This document shows positions 49,091 through 58,603 of a stretch of 64,000 bases of DNA, one piece after another. The notes beneath the pieces were generated by a model that saw only the letters and a program-made list of their open reading frames with translations, ran no database searches and had not been told where the DNA came from. Each line of letters begins with the position of its first letter. Position 1 is the stretch's first letter. The position numbers were made by a program, and so were the translations under genes. Source of the DNA: Thermodesulfobacteriota bacterium (GTDB lineage Bacteria > Desulfobacterota_D > UBA1144 > Nemesobacterales > UBA2774). Where the stretch lies: positions 408,681-472,680 of the forward strand of contig DAOKYU010000001.1 in NCBI GenBank assembly GCA_035325995.1, written 5' to 3'.

Positions 49091-49918
49091 ATGAATCCCT
49101 CCAGAAAACAAGAGAGCTTGAGGGAAAAGCTCCGAAAGATAATTTTCGAATCGAACACGCGTGCCGGGAGGCTGTTCGACGAAGTTCTCATCGTCTGCAT
49201 TTTCGCGAGCGTGATCGCCGTGATGCTGGACAGCGTGAGCTCGATCGCGGCCAGGTACGGCCGCCTGCTTTACGTCCTCGAATGGGTCTTCACGATAATC
49301 TTCACGATCGAATATATACTGCGCCTCGTTACGGTGAGCCGTCCGCTGAAATACGGGACGAGCTTTTTCGGCGTCGTGGACCTTCTGACCGTCATACCCA
49401 CCTATCTCGACATTCTCTTTCCCGGAGCGCGCTTTCTCCTCGTCATCAGGATACTCCGCGTCCTAAGGATATTCAGGGTGCTCAAGCTCACGAGATATGT
49501 CGGCGAGGCCGAGTTCATAGTCACCGCGCTCAGGGCCAGCGTCCAGAAAATAACCGTATTCCTCTTCGCAATACTCACGATAGTCGTCATACTCGGCTCG
49601 ATGATGTATATAGTCGAAGGCACCGAGCACGGGTTCCACAACATCCCCCTGAGCGTTTACTGGGCGATAGTCACGCTGACTACCGTGGGATACGGTGACA
49701 TGTCGCCGCAAACCCCTGTCGGTCAGGCCATTTCTGTCGTGATAATGATAGTCGGCTACAGCATAATCGCCGTTCCGACGGGGATCGTCGGGGTCGAGTT
49801 CTCGAGGGCCTTCGGGAAACATGCAGCCGCCATGACGGCGAAGGCGTGTCCGGGCTGCGGGAGGGAAGGGCACGAGAGCGACGCGTCTTACTGTAAATAC
49901 TGCGGGGAGAAGCTTTAG
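49091..49918 (+). CDS. Voltage-gated-type potassium channel with C-terminal zinc ribbon
   Basis: 275 aa. Six hydrophobic segments: S1 (VLIVCIFASVIAVML), S2 (YVLEWVFTIIFTIEYIL), S3 near 95-108, the S4 helix FLLVIRILRVLRIFRVLKLTR at ~115-135 with regularly spaced arginines, S5 (ITVFLFAILTIVVILGSMM) and, after the selectivity filter TTVGYGD (198-203), S6 (AISVVIMIVGYSIIAVPTG). The C-terminus ends CPGCG...CKYCGEKL, a four-cysteine zinc ribbon that is unusual in such channels. RBS AGGAG precedes the ATG. Likely senses membrane potential and passes K+. Confidence 0.85.
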   Translation: MNPSRKQESLREKLRKIIFESNTRAGRLFDEVLIVCIFASVIAVMLDSVSSIAARYGRLLYVLEWVFTIIFTIEYILRLVTVSRPLKYGTSFFGVVDLLTVIPTYLDILFPGARFLLVIRILRVLRIFRVLKLTRYVGEAEFIVTALRASVQKITVFLFAILTIVVILGSMMYIVEGTEHGFHNIPLSVYWAIVTLTTVGYGDMSPQTPVGQAISVVIMIVGYSIIAVPTGIVGVEFSRAFGKHAAAMTAKACPGCGREGHESDASYCKYCGEKL

Positions 49919-50332
49919 GTTTTCTCACCCCTGTACCCAAGCCGGTTATTTTTGATACTCTGCGTACAGTGAATTGTATATTTATTATTCATCATTGCAG
50001 CTCGTAGCATTCGGTCTAAATCGGCTGTAAAATGGATATGTGAGTCAGGACGGCGGGTTATGTGGCTCAAGGTGAGTCTTGCCGGTTCTGGCACGCCGTT
50101 TGCACTCCTTTTCAACATCACCCTGAACATGGTGCGGGGGATTGTTGTAATATCAAAAATCGGACGGGGTAATCCGGAATAGTGCCCGGGTGATACAAGG
50201 ATATTCAGGCTCGTGCGGGATAGATATAAATTTGCTCACGTACGTGCGGTAATATAGAATTATCCCGGCAGGGACATCAATCCGGTAATTTCATACCAGG
50301 TCGAATAAAGTAACGGAGGTAACGGGATAGTT
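49919..50332 (+). promoter_or_regulatory. Long leader/promoter region of the nitrite/sulfite reductase with sigma-54 promoter
   Basis: 414 bp without a gene. TGGCACGCCGTTTGCA at 50088-50103 matches the sigma-54 (RpoN) consensus TGGCAC-N5-TTGC exactly, including the -24 GG and -12 GC dinucleotides. A start near 50115 would give a ~218-nt untranslated leader. No clear enhancer palindrome was confirmed. Confidence 0.75.
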
Positions 50333-52504
50333 ATGGAAGTTAAGGTAAAGAAGAAGTCTATGCGGGAGATCAAGGAAGGGCTTCCCAGGGTCGTAAGGGA
50401 GGAGCTCGACGAATACGAGGGGAAGGTAGAAGATTACCTGGCGGGCCTTGTCGGAGAAATTAAATTCCAGAAATACCGCCTCCAGCTCGGCACCTATGCC
50501 CAGCGCCAGGCGGGCGTCCAGATGCAGCGCATAAAGATACCGTTCGGCGGCTTGAGCTCCGATCAGTTCAGGCGCCTCGCGGACGTAGCGGATAAATACG
50601 CCGGAGGCTTCATACACCTCACCACCCGCCAGGACGTGCAGCTTTACTTCGTAACTATCAGAAACGTGCCGAACCTGATGCGCGAGCTCGCCGACGTCGG
50701 CATAACGACGCGCGAAGCCTGTGGCAATACGGTCAGGAACGTCACCGCGTGCCACCAGGCGGGCGTTTCCCCGACCTCTACGTTCGACGTAACGCCGTAC
50801 GCCGAGGCCTTTAAAAACTTCATGCTTAGAAACCCGATCTGCCAGAACATGGGCAGGAAGTTCAAGGTCTGCTTCGAGAGCTGCCAGGACATCGACCACG
50901 CCGGCGTCAGGATACACGACCTCGGCTTCAGGGCCCGCGTGAGGGAGGCGGACGGGAAGCCGGAGCGCGGCTTTCAGGTTTACGTGGGCGGCGGGCTCGG
51001 AGGAGCGCCGCAGCTGGGCGAGCTCTGGACGGACTTCATGCCCGTAGAGGAGATGCTGCCGCTCTCGGCTGCAGTGATACGCGTTTTCGACAGGTACGGC
51101 GAGCGCAAGATCAGGATGAAGGCCCGAATGAAGTTCCTCATAAGGTCCCTCGGATGGGACGAGTTCAGGAGGAGGGTCGAGGAGGAAAGGAAGATCCTGG
51201 AGGTCGATCCTTCGTGGAACGACTTCCTTAAAGACATACCGGAAAATGAAACCCCTCCGTCTTATGACCCGGAGCTGATTCCGCGGGCGCCCGAGGGGAT
51301 AGAGAACGATCCGCAGTATATAAAATGGAAGAATTCGAACGTGCTTCCGCACGCTTTGCCCGACTACGCCATGGTGAACATACGCATACACCTGGGCGAT
51401 ATACTCAGCGACAAGGCCAGAATAGTCGCGGACCTGGCCGACGTGTTCTCGGCCTCGGAAGTCAGGGTGACCATACTCCAGAACCTTATTTTAAGGTGGG
51501 TGCCGAAGAGCGCGCTCCCGGCGCTCTACGCGGCGCTAAGGGACGCGGACCTTGCCGAAACCGGCGCCGACACGTTCAAGGATGTCGTCGCGTGCCCGGG
51601 CGCGGATACGTGCCGTCTCGGCATAACCTCCGCCAAGGGGCTCGCCGGGGAGCTTACGAGCCGGATGGCTAACGGTCTCGGGGAATACAAGGAGCTCACG
51701 AAAGACCTCAGGATCAAGATATCGGGCTGCCCCAACTCCTGCGCCCAGCACGTCGTCGCGAGCATAGGATTCCAGGGGGCGTCGCTGAGCAAGGACGGGA
51801 GGAACGTCCCGGCGGAACAGGTGTTCGTCGGCGGCGGGCTTTACGGCGACGAGACGCGTCTTGCGACTTCGATAATAAAGGTTCCGACGCGGAACGCGCC
51901 GAAGGTCGTCAAGCACCTCATAGAGCTTTACAGGGACGAAAAGAACGGCGACGAGCATTTCGACGTCGTCATGGAAAGGCTCGGGCGCGACAGGATAAAG
52001 GACGAGATAACGCAGTTCACGGACATACCGGCATTCGAGGACGACCCGACCTTTTACGAGGACTGGGGGCACGAGAACAAGAAGTTCGAGCTCTTAAAGG
52101 GTATAAAGGGCGAGTGCGCCGGCGCGACGGTCGAGGAGAGGGTCCCCGAATTCGCCGCGGCGCAGAAGCGCTTGCAGCAGGCGGAGGCCTTCCTGGCGCA
52201 CGGCGAATACGCCGCTTCGATAAGGGAATCTTATCACTCTTGCTCCGACAGCGCGCACGTTCCGCTGTATACGAAGCTCGTCGATCCGTTTACGACGGAG
52301 CAGACGATGTGGGAGTTCGAGAATATACTGGTCAGGACAGGCGAAGCCGACCAAAAATGGCTCGATGTAGCGAGCAGCCTTAAGGACCTCGCCGGGCAGG
52401 AGCCGACGGAGGAGCTGGCAAATAAAATGCTCGGCATCGCGAAGGAAATATACGCCGAGTGCGAAAGGGTTCAGGCTAACCTCACGAATACGACCAAAAA
52501 CTAA
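50333..52504 (+). CDS. Ferredoxin-type nitrite/sulfite reductase (siroheme, 4Fe-4S)
   Basis: 723 aa. The coupled siroheme/4Fe-4S cysteines are Cys421 and Cys427 (CPGADTCRLGITSAKG) and Cys466 and Cys470 (SGCPNSCAQH). Two parallel halves each with a ferredoxin-like nitrite/sulfite reductase domain: FIHLTTRQDVQLYFVTIRN, RNVTACHQAGVSPTSTFDVTPY in the first; HLGDILSDKARIVADL in the second. About 160 extra C-terminal residues (from ~560) contain a helical HEPN-like stretch (RLQQAEAFLAHGEYAASIRESYHSC). The substrate (nitrite or sulfite) cannot be fixed from sequence; the sigma-54 promoter leans to nitrite/nitrogen control. Confidence 0.85.
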   Translation: MEVKVKKKSMREIKEGLPRVVREELDEYEGKVEDYLAGLVGEIKFQKYRLQLGTYAQRQAGVQMQRIKIPFGGLSSDQFRRLADVADKYAGGFIHLTTRQDVQLYFVTIRNVPNLMRELADVGITTREACGNTVRNVTACHQAGVSPTSTFDVTPYAEAFKNFMLRNPICQNMGRKFKVCFESCQDIDHAGVRIHDLGFRARVREADGKPERGFQVYVGGGLGGAPQLGELWTDFMPVEEMLPLSAAVIRVFDRYGERKIRMKARMKFLIRSLGWDEFRRRVEEERKILEVDPSWNDFLKDIPENETPPSYDPELIPRAPEGIENDPQYIKWKNSNVLPHALPDYAMVNIRIHLGDILSDKARIVADLADVFSASEVRVTILQNLILRWVPKSALPALYAALRDADLAETGADTFKDVVACPGADTCRLGITSAKGLAGELTSRMANGLGEYKELTKDLRIKISGCPNSCAQHVVASIGFQGASLSKDGRNVPAEQVFVGGGLYGDETRLATSIIKVPTRNAPKVVKHLIELYRDEKNGDEHFDVVMERLGRDRIKDEITQFTDIPAFEDDPTFYEDWGHENKKFELLKGIKGECAGATVEERVPEFAAAQKRLQQAEAFLAHGEYAASIRESYHSCSDSAHVPLYTKLVDPFTTEQTMWEFENILVRTGEADQKWLDVASSLKDLAGQEPTEELANKMLGIAKEIYAECERVQANLTNTTKN

Positions 52505-52548
52505 CCGGAATAGAATTTTTAAGCTGCCCGGCCCACGGCCTTTCCTCG

Positions 52549-52576
52549 AAAATGCCGGTCCGGGCATTTTTTATTT
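52549..52576 (+). terminator. Intrinsic terminator of the nitrite/sulfite reductase gene
   Basis: AAAATGCC (52549-52556) pairs with GGCATTTT (52563-52570) around a 6-nt loop, followed by a T-rich tail. Confidence 0.8.
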
Positions 52577-52636
52577 ATACTCTATTTATCATCGAGCCAT
52601 CATACAGGGACAGGCTGCCCGCGGAGGAGAAACCGT

Positions 52637-52840
52637 ATGTACGTTCCCGGAACGAAATTCAAAGTCGTGTTACCGATAAAGCTCGGAGGAGAGGAATATG
52701 CCCCGGGCCTGATGGGGGAGATCGAGGGGAGCGTAACGAAGATGGTCGGCGCGGCCTACCTCGTGAAGTTCGAAGACGGCCGGAGGGCCGAAATTCACAT
52801 GGTAATCATCAATAACCAGACTGAAATTATAAAGGAATAA
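52637..52840 (+). CDS. Small hypothetical protein (67 aa), Tudor/SH3-like
   Basis: 67 aa. GGAGGAGA precedes the ATG. The sequence MYVPGTKFKVVLPIKLGGEE then VTKMVGAAYLVKFEDGRRAEIHMVI has alternating beta-strand spacing (KFKVVLPIKL, AYLVKFEDG, RAEIHMVII) typical of a small SH3-like barrel. No known family assigned. Convergent with the L,D-transpeptidase gene after a 27-bp gap. Confidence 0.6.
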   Translation: MYVPGTKFKVVLPIKLGGEEYAPGLMGEIEGSVTKMVGAAYLVKFEDGRRAEIHMVIINNQTEIIKE

Positions 52841-52867
52841 TCCAACGCGCATGGAGCGCCGCGGCCG

Positions 52868-54643
52868 TCAGTTGACGCTGCTCGCGACGCCGGCGCTTCT
52901 TCCCTTCGACTGAAGGAGCGCGTTCTGAAGCACCTGGTCAAGCCCGTAAATGTCCTTGTGGAAGTTCACGGTTCCGTCGTCGTCGGCCCACGCCGTGAAG
53001 TAAAGTATGTAGACGGGAAGAGGGGCCGCGAGGTGGAGGGTCCTCGTCCTTCCGGAATTTATCGCTTTTTCTATGGCGTCGTGGCTCCATTCGGGATCGG
53101 GCGCCATCACGAACTCGGCGAGCTCGTAGGGCCTTTCCACCCTGATGCAGCCGTGACTGAAATTCCTCTGGGCGCGCTTGAAGTAGCCCCTGTTCGGCGT
53201 GTCATGCAGATAAACGGAGTGCTTGTTCGGGAAGAGGAATTTTATCCTGCCGAGCGGGTTTGCCGGGCCGGGGTTCTGCCTGAGCCTGTAGTTCCCGGAG
53301 AGCACCTTCGATATGTACTCTTCCCTGGCCGATGCGACTTCCGTCTCGTCGGCCCCCTCTTCCGGCTCGTGGTACTTGAGTCCCACGGCCTGGATGTTCT
53401 TCCTCTTCATGTAATCGGGGTCGGCCTTGATGTTGGGCGCTATGTCGTCCCTGAATATGCTCGTAGGTATATTCCAGTAGGGGTTGAGCTCGATGTGGGT
53501 CATCTGCTCGCTGAATATGGGCGTGTTCCAGTCGGGCTTCCCGACGACTATCCTCATGTCGAGGGTGTCGCGGTTGTTCTCGACGCCGTAGAGATGGAAA
53601 TTGGCTATGTTGACGAGCACGAATTTCGTCCCGAGGCTCTGGGGAAGGAGACGCCATCTCTCCATGGTTAGCTCTATCTGCTTCACCCTTACGCCGGCCG
53701 GCACGTTTAGCGCCTCGAACGTCGAGTCGCCGACGACGCCGTCTACGTACAGGCCGTTCCTTTCCTGGTATTTCCTTACGGCCTGGTCGAGGGCCTGGTC
53801 GAAGACGTCGTTCGACAGGTCGGCCTGGTCGAGCTCGCCGGTGACGGCGAGCCTTTGCTTGAGAGCCGTGACCCTAGGCCCGCGGGCGCCTTTCTGGAAT
53901 TTCGGCCCCGGTGGTATAGGGCGCCACCCGCCCGCGGCTTCGAGCTGCCTGTATTTTTCGAGCGCGGTTTTAAGCTGTCCGTAAACGGGATATTCAGGCA
54001 GGAGACCGTTCAGCGATTCCTCCACGGTGCCTTCCGTAGCGGCTTTGACCATTACGTCCCCGAGGTCGATCCGCCTTTCGCCGAATATGAGCTCGAGGTC
54101 GATCTGCTCGGGCGTGACCTGGCCGTAATAAAGATCGTTCGCGTAGGTAAGGAAGGAGTTCGAAAACTGGACGTCGAGCTCGGCGAGGTCCGCGGTGTCG
54201 GCCTTGCCGTCCGACGATTTAACCTTTTCGAGGACGGCTTCCAGTTGCGTGAGGCCGTAGTCTTCGGGGTCGAGCCCTTCGTAGTAGCCGGCCTTTACCG
54301 CTTCTATCAGCTCTTCGGCCTGGCGGGGGTTGCCGTTCTCGTCTATCCATATCGCTTCGTATGCGCGTTTCTGGTAAAAAGCGGGGAGGGCGGGGCTCAG
54401 TCTCATGTTCCTGCCGCTTACGGTTATGCTGCGGGCGGCCGCAGAGCTCGTGACCTTCTGATTTATCGCGTTGGTGAGATAATTCCTGTCGTGCGGTGCG
54501 GGTGTGGCGACAGCCGCGTCCTGGAGGTCTTCGGTAGCGGTTTTCTGGCCGGAAGGAGCGCACGCCAGAAACACCCCGTTTATCGAGAGCGCGAATACCA
54601 GTACAAAGATCCCTTTTCCGGTTATATTCCGAAATTTCCCCAT
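52868..54643 (-). CDS. L,D-transpeptidase (LdtD/YcbB type), probable lipoprotein
   Basis: 591-residue frame from the ATG at 54643 (AAGGA upstream); the longer frame adds 13 unsupported residues. N-terminal hydrophobic segment ending in FLACAPSG, a possible lipobox. Catalytic domain at ~330-520: MRIVVGKPDWNTPIF, HIELNPYWNIP, then the YkuD motif FSHGCIRVERPYELAEF with catalytic Cys and the H and R. A peptidoglycan-binding domain (FQKGARGPRVTALKQRLAVTGEL) lies at ~265-310. It makes 3-3 cross-links in peptidoglycan or attaches lipoprotein; the size and domain order fit E. coli LdtD. Confidence 0.9.
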   Translation of the reverse strand: MGKFRNITGKGIFVLVFALSINGVFLACAPSGQKTATEDLQDAAVATPAPHDRNYLTNAINQKVTSSAAARSITVSGRNMRLSPALPAFYQKRAYEAIWIDENGNPRQAEELIEAVKAGYYEGLDPEDYGLTQLEAVLEKVKSSDGKADTADLAELDVQFSNSFLTYANDLYYGQVTPEQIDLELIFGERRIDLGDVMVKAATEGTVEESLNGLLPEYPVYGQLKTALEKYRQLEAAGGWRPIPPGPKFQKGARGPRVTALKQRLAVTGELDQADLSNDVFDQALDQAVRKYQERNGLYVDGVVGDSTFEALNVPAGVRVKQIELTMERWRLLPQSLGTKFVLVNIANFHLYGVENNRDTLDMRIVVGKPDWNTPIFSEQMTHIELNPYWNIPTSIFRDDIAPNIKADPDYMKRKNIQAVGLKYHEPEEGADETEVASAREEYISKVLSGNYRLRQNPGPANPLGRIKFLFPNKHSVYLHDTPNRGYFKRAQRNFSHGCIRVERPYELAEFVMAPDPEWSHDAIEKAINSGRTRTLHLAAPLPVYILYFTAWADDDGTVNFHKDIYGLDQVLQNALLQSKGRSAGVASSVN

Positions 54644-54837
54644 CTTTTTATCCTTTAAAAATGACTGCCTGTAAAAAATCACACCACTTGTATAAAGTGA
54701 TTTTATAACCCCGTAAAATTAATATTAGCTGATATTTACGCCGCTGTGAATAAAATTTGCGTCGAATCAGCCCGGCATTATTATAATGTCAAACTTATAT
54801 TTCGGCTATCCGGTATATTAATTTTTTGGTGCGGCGG

Positions 54838-56523
54838 TTAAAGAACCCTGGTGCCCGGAGTGAGCCTTAAGTCCCTGAAAAGATAGCGTCTTATCTTTCG
54901 GGTGGTGGTCTTCGGGAACTCCTCTGTCCTTATGGCGAAATGCCTTACCCTCTTGTAGGGCTCGAGCCCGGCGTTCGCCGCACGGACTTCATCCCGGAGA
55001 AGCTCCCAGACGTTCTCGTGCGTCCCGGCGAGGCCTTTCGATCGGAGCCTGAGCCCGGCCTCTTCGAACGAGGGGTATATGACGGCGTGTATGTCCGAGT
55101 CGTCCGGGCTGAATACGAGCGCTTCTTCTATGAGGGGCGACTTCGTGAGCTTTTCCTCTATCTCCTCGGGGTGGACGTTCTTTCCGCCCGGGGTTACGAT
55201 GACCGCCTTCTTCCGGCCGGTAATGTAGAGGTAACCGTCCTCGTCGCAGTATCCGAGGTCGCCCGTGAGGAGCCACCCGTCGGAGGTGAGTGTTTCACCG
55301 GTCGCGCCCGGGTTTTTGTAATAACCCTGCATGATGTTCGGGCCGCGTGCCGCGATTTCCCCCACGCCCTCGTCATTCACGTCCCTTATCTCCACCTCGT
55401 CGCTGGGTATGACCATTCCGATGCTCCCGGGCTTCGGGTGGGAGAGGGGATTCACCGTTATGAGGGGCGACGCCTCGGAGAGCCCGTAGCCCTGTATGAC
55501 GTCGATGCCGTATTCCGAAAGCCCGGACGAAACCCATTCCGGGAGCGCGGCCCCTCCGGAGACTATCATCCTTATCCGGTCGAGGCCGAGGCTCTTTCGT
55601 ATCTTCGCTTGAAGAATGCCCCTCGGCATGAGCCCGGCCGCTATGCGTTTGAGCCCGGTCTGCTGCGCAATCTCGCGCCGGATTCTGAGGCAGAGCTTTT
55701 CGAGGATCAGGGGCGCTGTCAGCCATATCGTGGGACGTGCGGAGAGCATGTCTTCGAGTAGCTCCCTCGGCTTCAGTCCGCGGGCGTAGAATACGCTCAT
55801 GCCGCTCCCGAAGGTCGTGATCAGCCCGCCCGTGCATTCGTACGAATGATGGATCGGGAGTATCGAAAAGGCCCTGTCTGTCGGGAAGTACTCTATCGTC
55901 CTGTGTATGTCGTCGACGTTCGAAATGACGTTCCCGTGCGTGAGCATGACGCCCTTCGGGTCGCCCATTGTCCCGGAGGTGAAGAGTATCTCGAGGAGGT
56001 CGCCGCGGGTGACGTTCTCCATCGCCGCCCCGTGCGCGTACTTCCCGGGCAGGCCTTCCGTGGATTCCATGGGGATAACGTGCCTTAGCCCGGGCAGCTC
56101 GCGGCGTACGGCTTCTATGCCTGCCGCGAACCCTCTCGAGGCTATGAGCGCCTTACACGACGAGAACGACATTATGAATTTGTGGCTTTCGGCGGGGGCC
56201 CTTGCGTCGAGCGGCACGGCGACGGCGCCGATCCACGCCAGGGCGAAGAGGGACATCCCCCACTCGGGCCTGTTCTCGCCGAGCAATGCGACGTGGTCTC
56301 CCTTTTCTATGCCGAGCTCCCTGAGATGCCTCGCGAGCTTCGTGACGAGCTCGAAGACCCCGGCGTACGTGATCTCCGAAACCCCGCCTCCTACGGGCAC
56401 GGCGTATGCCGTCCGCCCCGGGTACATGTCGGCGCTCCTGCCGACCAGCTCCGGAAGGGTGCCGATCCCGAGGCTGTCTCTCAGGACGGGGACCTTTCGC
56501 GAGGGCCTCGTATGTTCAGTCAT
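54838..56523 (-). CDS. Long-chain acyl-CoA synthetase (AMP-forming)
   Basis: 561 aa from the ATG at 56523 (MTEHTRPSRKVPVLRDSLG); the frame extends 20 codons further into the upstream gene, which I think is not translated. AMP-binding motif FTSGTMGDPKGVMLTHGN, then IQGYGLSEASPLITVNP and the C-terminal GWLLTGDLGYCDEDGYLYITGRKK and GGKNVHPEEIEEKL are diagnostic. It activates fatty acids to acyl-CoA via acyl-AMP. Specific chain length is not predictable. It overlaps no other gene and shows no adjacent beta-oxidation gene. Confidence 0.88.
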   Translation of the reverse strand: MTEHTRPSRKVPVLRDSLGIGTLPELVGRSADMYPGRTAYAVPVGGGVSEITYAGVFELVTKLARHLRELGIEKGDHVALLGENRPEWGMSLFALAWIGAVAVPLDARAPAESHKFIMSFSSCKALIASRGFAAGIEAVRRELPGLRHVIPMESTEGLPGKYAHGAAMENVTRGDLLEILFTSGTMGDPKGVMLTHGNVISNVDDIHRTIEYFPTDRAFSILPIHHSYECTGGLITTFGSGMSVFYARGLKPRELLEDMLSARPTIWLTAPLILEKLCLRIRREIAQQTGLKRIAAGLMPRGILQAKIRKSLGLDRIRMIVSGGAALPEWVSSGLSEYGIDVIQGYGLSEASPLITVNPLSHPKPGSIGMVIPSDEVEIRDVNDEGVGEIAARGPNIMQGYYKNPGATGETLTSDGWLLTGDLGYCDEDGYLYITGRKKAVIVTPGGKNVHPEEIEEKLTKSPLIEEALVFSPDDSDIHAVIYPSFEEAGLRLRSKGLAGTHENVWELLRDEVRAANAGLEPYKRVRHFAIRTEEFPKTTTRKIRRYLFRDLRLTPGTRVL

Positions 56524-56539
56524 GGTTGTCAGGATATCG

Positions 56540-56866
56540 TCATTTCCTGAAAATGAAAAACGCCCCGGCGGCGAGGAACGCAAAGCCGACGAGATAATTC
56601 CATCTGAACTGCTCGTTCAGGTAGATGACGCTGAAGACTGAAAAGACGGTGAGCGAGATTATCTCCTGTATTGTTTTGAGCTCGACGCCCGAAAACTGAC
56701 CGTAACCGAGCCTGTTGGCAGGGACCTGAAAGCAGTATTCCGGGAGCGCTATGAGCCAGCTCGCGATTATCACGGTCCAAAGCGGGAAGCTCGTGTATTT
56801 GAGGTGTCCGTACCAGGCAATGGTCATAAAGATATTGGAAAGCACAAGTAGAAATACCGTTATCAT
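56540..56866 (-). CDS. DUF486/DMT-type small membrane protein
   Basis: 108 aa from the ATG at 56866 (MITVFLLVLSNIFMTIAWYGHL, the usual start of the family); the longer frame upstream is not supported. Four hydrophobic segments, with WLIALPEYCFQVPANRLGYG in the middle and YLNEQFRWNYLVGFAFLAAGAFFIFRK at the end. DUF486 proteins are small members of the drug/metabolite transporter superfamily of unknown substrate. It lies 16 bp upstream of the acyl-CoA synthetase on the same strand. Confidence 0.85.
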   Translation of the reverse strand: MITVFLLVLSNIFMTIAWYGHLKYTSFPLWTVIIASWLIALPEYCFQVPANRLGYGQFSGVELKTIQEIISLTVFSVFSVIYLNEQFRWNYLVGFAFLAAGAFFIFRK

Positions 56867-57080
56867 GCTCTCTCGGCTCCTTGCCCCGGAACCCCTCCTT
56901 GTTTCCCGGCGGGGCGGAGCAAATGAATTATAAAGTGCCGCGAACCGAATCCAAGGACCGGAAAAAAAATCGCCTCCTTCGCGCGGGCAGAGGCCCGGCC
57001 GGCGGCCGTGAGACGGGGCCGCAAGATTAAAATAACCGGGGCAAGGGCCTCGTATCATACGATAAATAGAGGGATATTGC

Positions 57081-57109
57081 TTGACATCGCCGTGAAAAAT
57101 ACTTATACC
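57081..57109 (+). promoter_or_regulatory. Sigma-70 promoter of the VWA-domain gene
   Basis: TTGACA (57081-57086) and TATACC (57104-57109), 17-bp spacer, 45 bp upstream of the start codon. GGAGG precedes the ATG. Confidence 0.65.
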
Positions 57110-57154
57110 TCGTGTATAAGGTACTGTTATTAAACGAAATGGAGGAATGGTCAA

Positions 57155-58603
57155 ATGATTGGATACGAGGGATGCACAAGGCTCGCCGCATGGTTGGTCG
57201 TCGCGGCGATTTTTTTACTGGGCCCGGCCGTGGGCGATAAGACGCAGGCGCAGTCCGAGGAGGCCTCCACGGGAGGCGGGGGGGTTCTCTTCATACTGGA
57301 CGGCTCGGGCAGCATGGCCGCGCAGATAGACGGCAAGCCCAAGATGGACGTCGCCAAGGAAGTCATGATTAACGCGATAAAGGGGCTGCCGGACGACGTG
57401 AACATAGGGCTCGAGGTTTACGGGCACAGGAGCAAGGGCGACTGCGACGACATAGAGATGCTGGCCGAAGTCGGCCCGACCGATAAAGCGGCGCTCATAG
57501 AGAAAATAAATTCGATAAAGCCGATGGGCAAGACCCCCATCACCAAGTCGTTCGAGATAGCGGGCGAGAAGCTCGCCGCGACGGAGGACGAGACTACTAT
57601 AGTACTCGTCAGCGACGGCGAGGAGACATGCGAGGGCGACCCGTGCGCGCTCGTAAAGAGCCTTAGGGAAAAGGGTATTAACGTGAGGGTGCACGTCGTG
57701 GGGTTCGACGTCGGCGACAAGGAGAAGGAGCAGCTTAGCTGCATAGCCGAGGCGGGCGGAGGGAAGTATTTCGCCGCCGACAGCGCCGCCCAGCTCGAAG
57801 AGGCGCTCGCCGAGGTGGAGCAGGAAGTGGCCGTAAAGAAGGCCCCCGAGCCGGCGCAGAATATCCTTCCCACGGGCGGTGACAAGACGGGCAGCGCCGT
57901 CGCTCTCGAGCCCGGGGATTACGTGACCGGGCACGAAATAGAAAAGGCCGCCCACGAATACTTCGCCGTAACGGTGAAGCCCGGTCAGACGCTAAGCGTC
58001 ACGTTCAGGACCGCGGACGATGGTAACGGTTACGCCGGAGCGGCGATATACGACCAGGGGGGAAACCAGCTCGTTAAGGACACCGTCATAGGAGGGAAGG
58101 GCGTTCAGAAGGAGATAAGCTGGATGGCGGCCTCGGGAGAGGATGAGTACACCTATTACTTCAGCGCCGGGAACGAATACGATACTATCGCCGAGGGCAC
58201 TTCCTATTCGATAAAAATCGACGATTACTTCGACATCGAAAGCGGTAAGGACGCCGGCGCTACGTTCGACGACACGCTCGGTATAGAGCCGGGGAAGCAT
58301 GCGGGTTATCTCTCGGGCCCGTGGGGAAGCGACGAGAAGGACTATTACACGATACCGATGACCGCGGAGCAGAAGCTCGGCATCAAGCTTACCCCCGAGA
58401 CCGAAACCGGGTTCGAGATAACGATTTACGATCAGGACAGGGTGAGGAAGGTGCAGAAGGGCTCGGCCAACGCGGGCGCGATCGTGAGGCTCGACTGGAC
58501 CGCGCCCGAGGACCAGGAAGTCGTATATATCCTGATCGAGCCCGGCGCCGCTCCCGGCAGGACTTCGGCCAACAAGTACGACTTCGACCTCAAGGTCGAA
58601 TAG
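57155..58603 (+). CDS. Secreted VWA-domain protein with C-terminal pre-peptidase-like domains
   Basis: 482 aa. Signal peptide to about residue 33 (AAIFLLGPAVGDKTQAQSEE). VWA domain ~45-220 with the MIDAS motif VLFILDGSGSMAAQ, the second MIDAS Thr (KPMGKTPITKSF) and the Asp loop LVSDGEETCEG. Residues ~250-480 contain two beta-sandwich stretches (EPGDYVTGHEIEKAAHEYFAV and EPGKHAGYLSGPWGSDEKDYY) resembling PPC (bacterial pre-peptidase C-terminal) domains. A metal-dependent periplasmic or surface adhesion/assembly protein; partner not visible. Confidence 0.8.
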   Translation: MIGYEGCTRLAAWLVVAAIFLLGPAVGDKTQAQSEEASTGGGGVLFILDGSGSMAAQIDGKPKMDVAKEVMINAIKGLPDDVNIGLEVYGHRSKGDCDDIEMLAEVGPTDKAALIEKINSIKPMGKTPITKSFEIAGEKLAATEDETTIVLVSDGEETCEGDPCALVKSLREKGINVRVHVVGFDVGDKEKEQLSCIAEAGGGKYFAADSAAQLEEALAEVEQEVAVKKAPEPAQNILPTGGDKTGSAVALEPGDYVTGHEIEKAAHEYFAVTVKPGQTLSVTFRTADDGNGYAGAAIYDQGGNQLVKDTVIGGKGVQKEISWMAASGEDEYTYYFSAGNEYDTIAEGTSYSIKIDDYFDIESGKDAGATFDDTLGIEPGKHAGYLSGPWGSDEKDYYTIPMTAEQKLGIKLTPETETGFEITIYDQDRVRKVQKGSANAGAIVRLDWTAPEDQEVVYILIEPGAAPGRTSANKYDFDLKVE

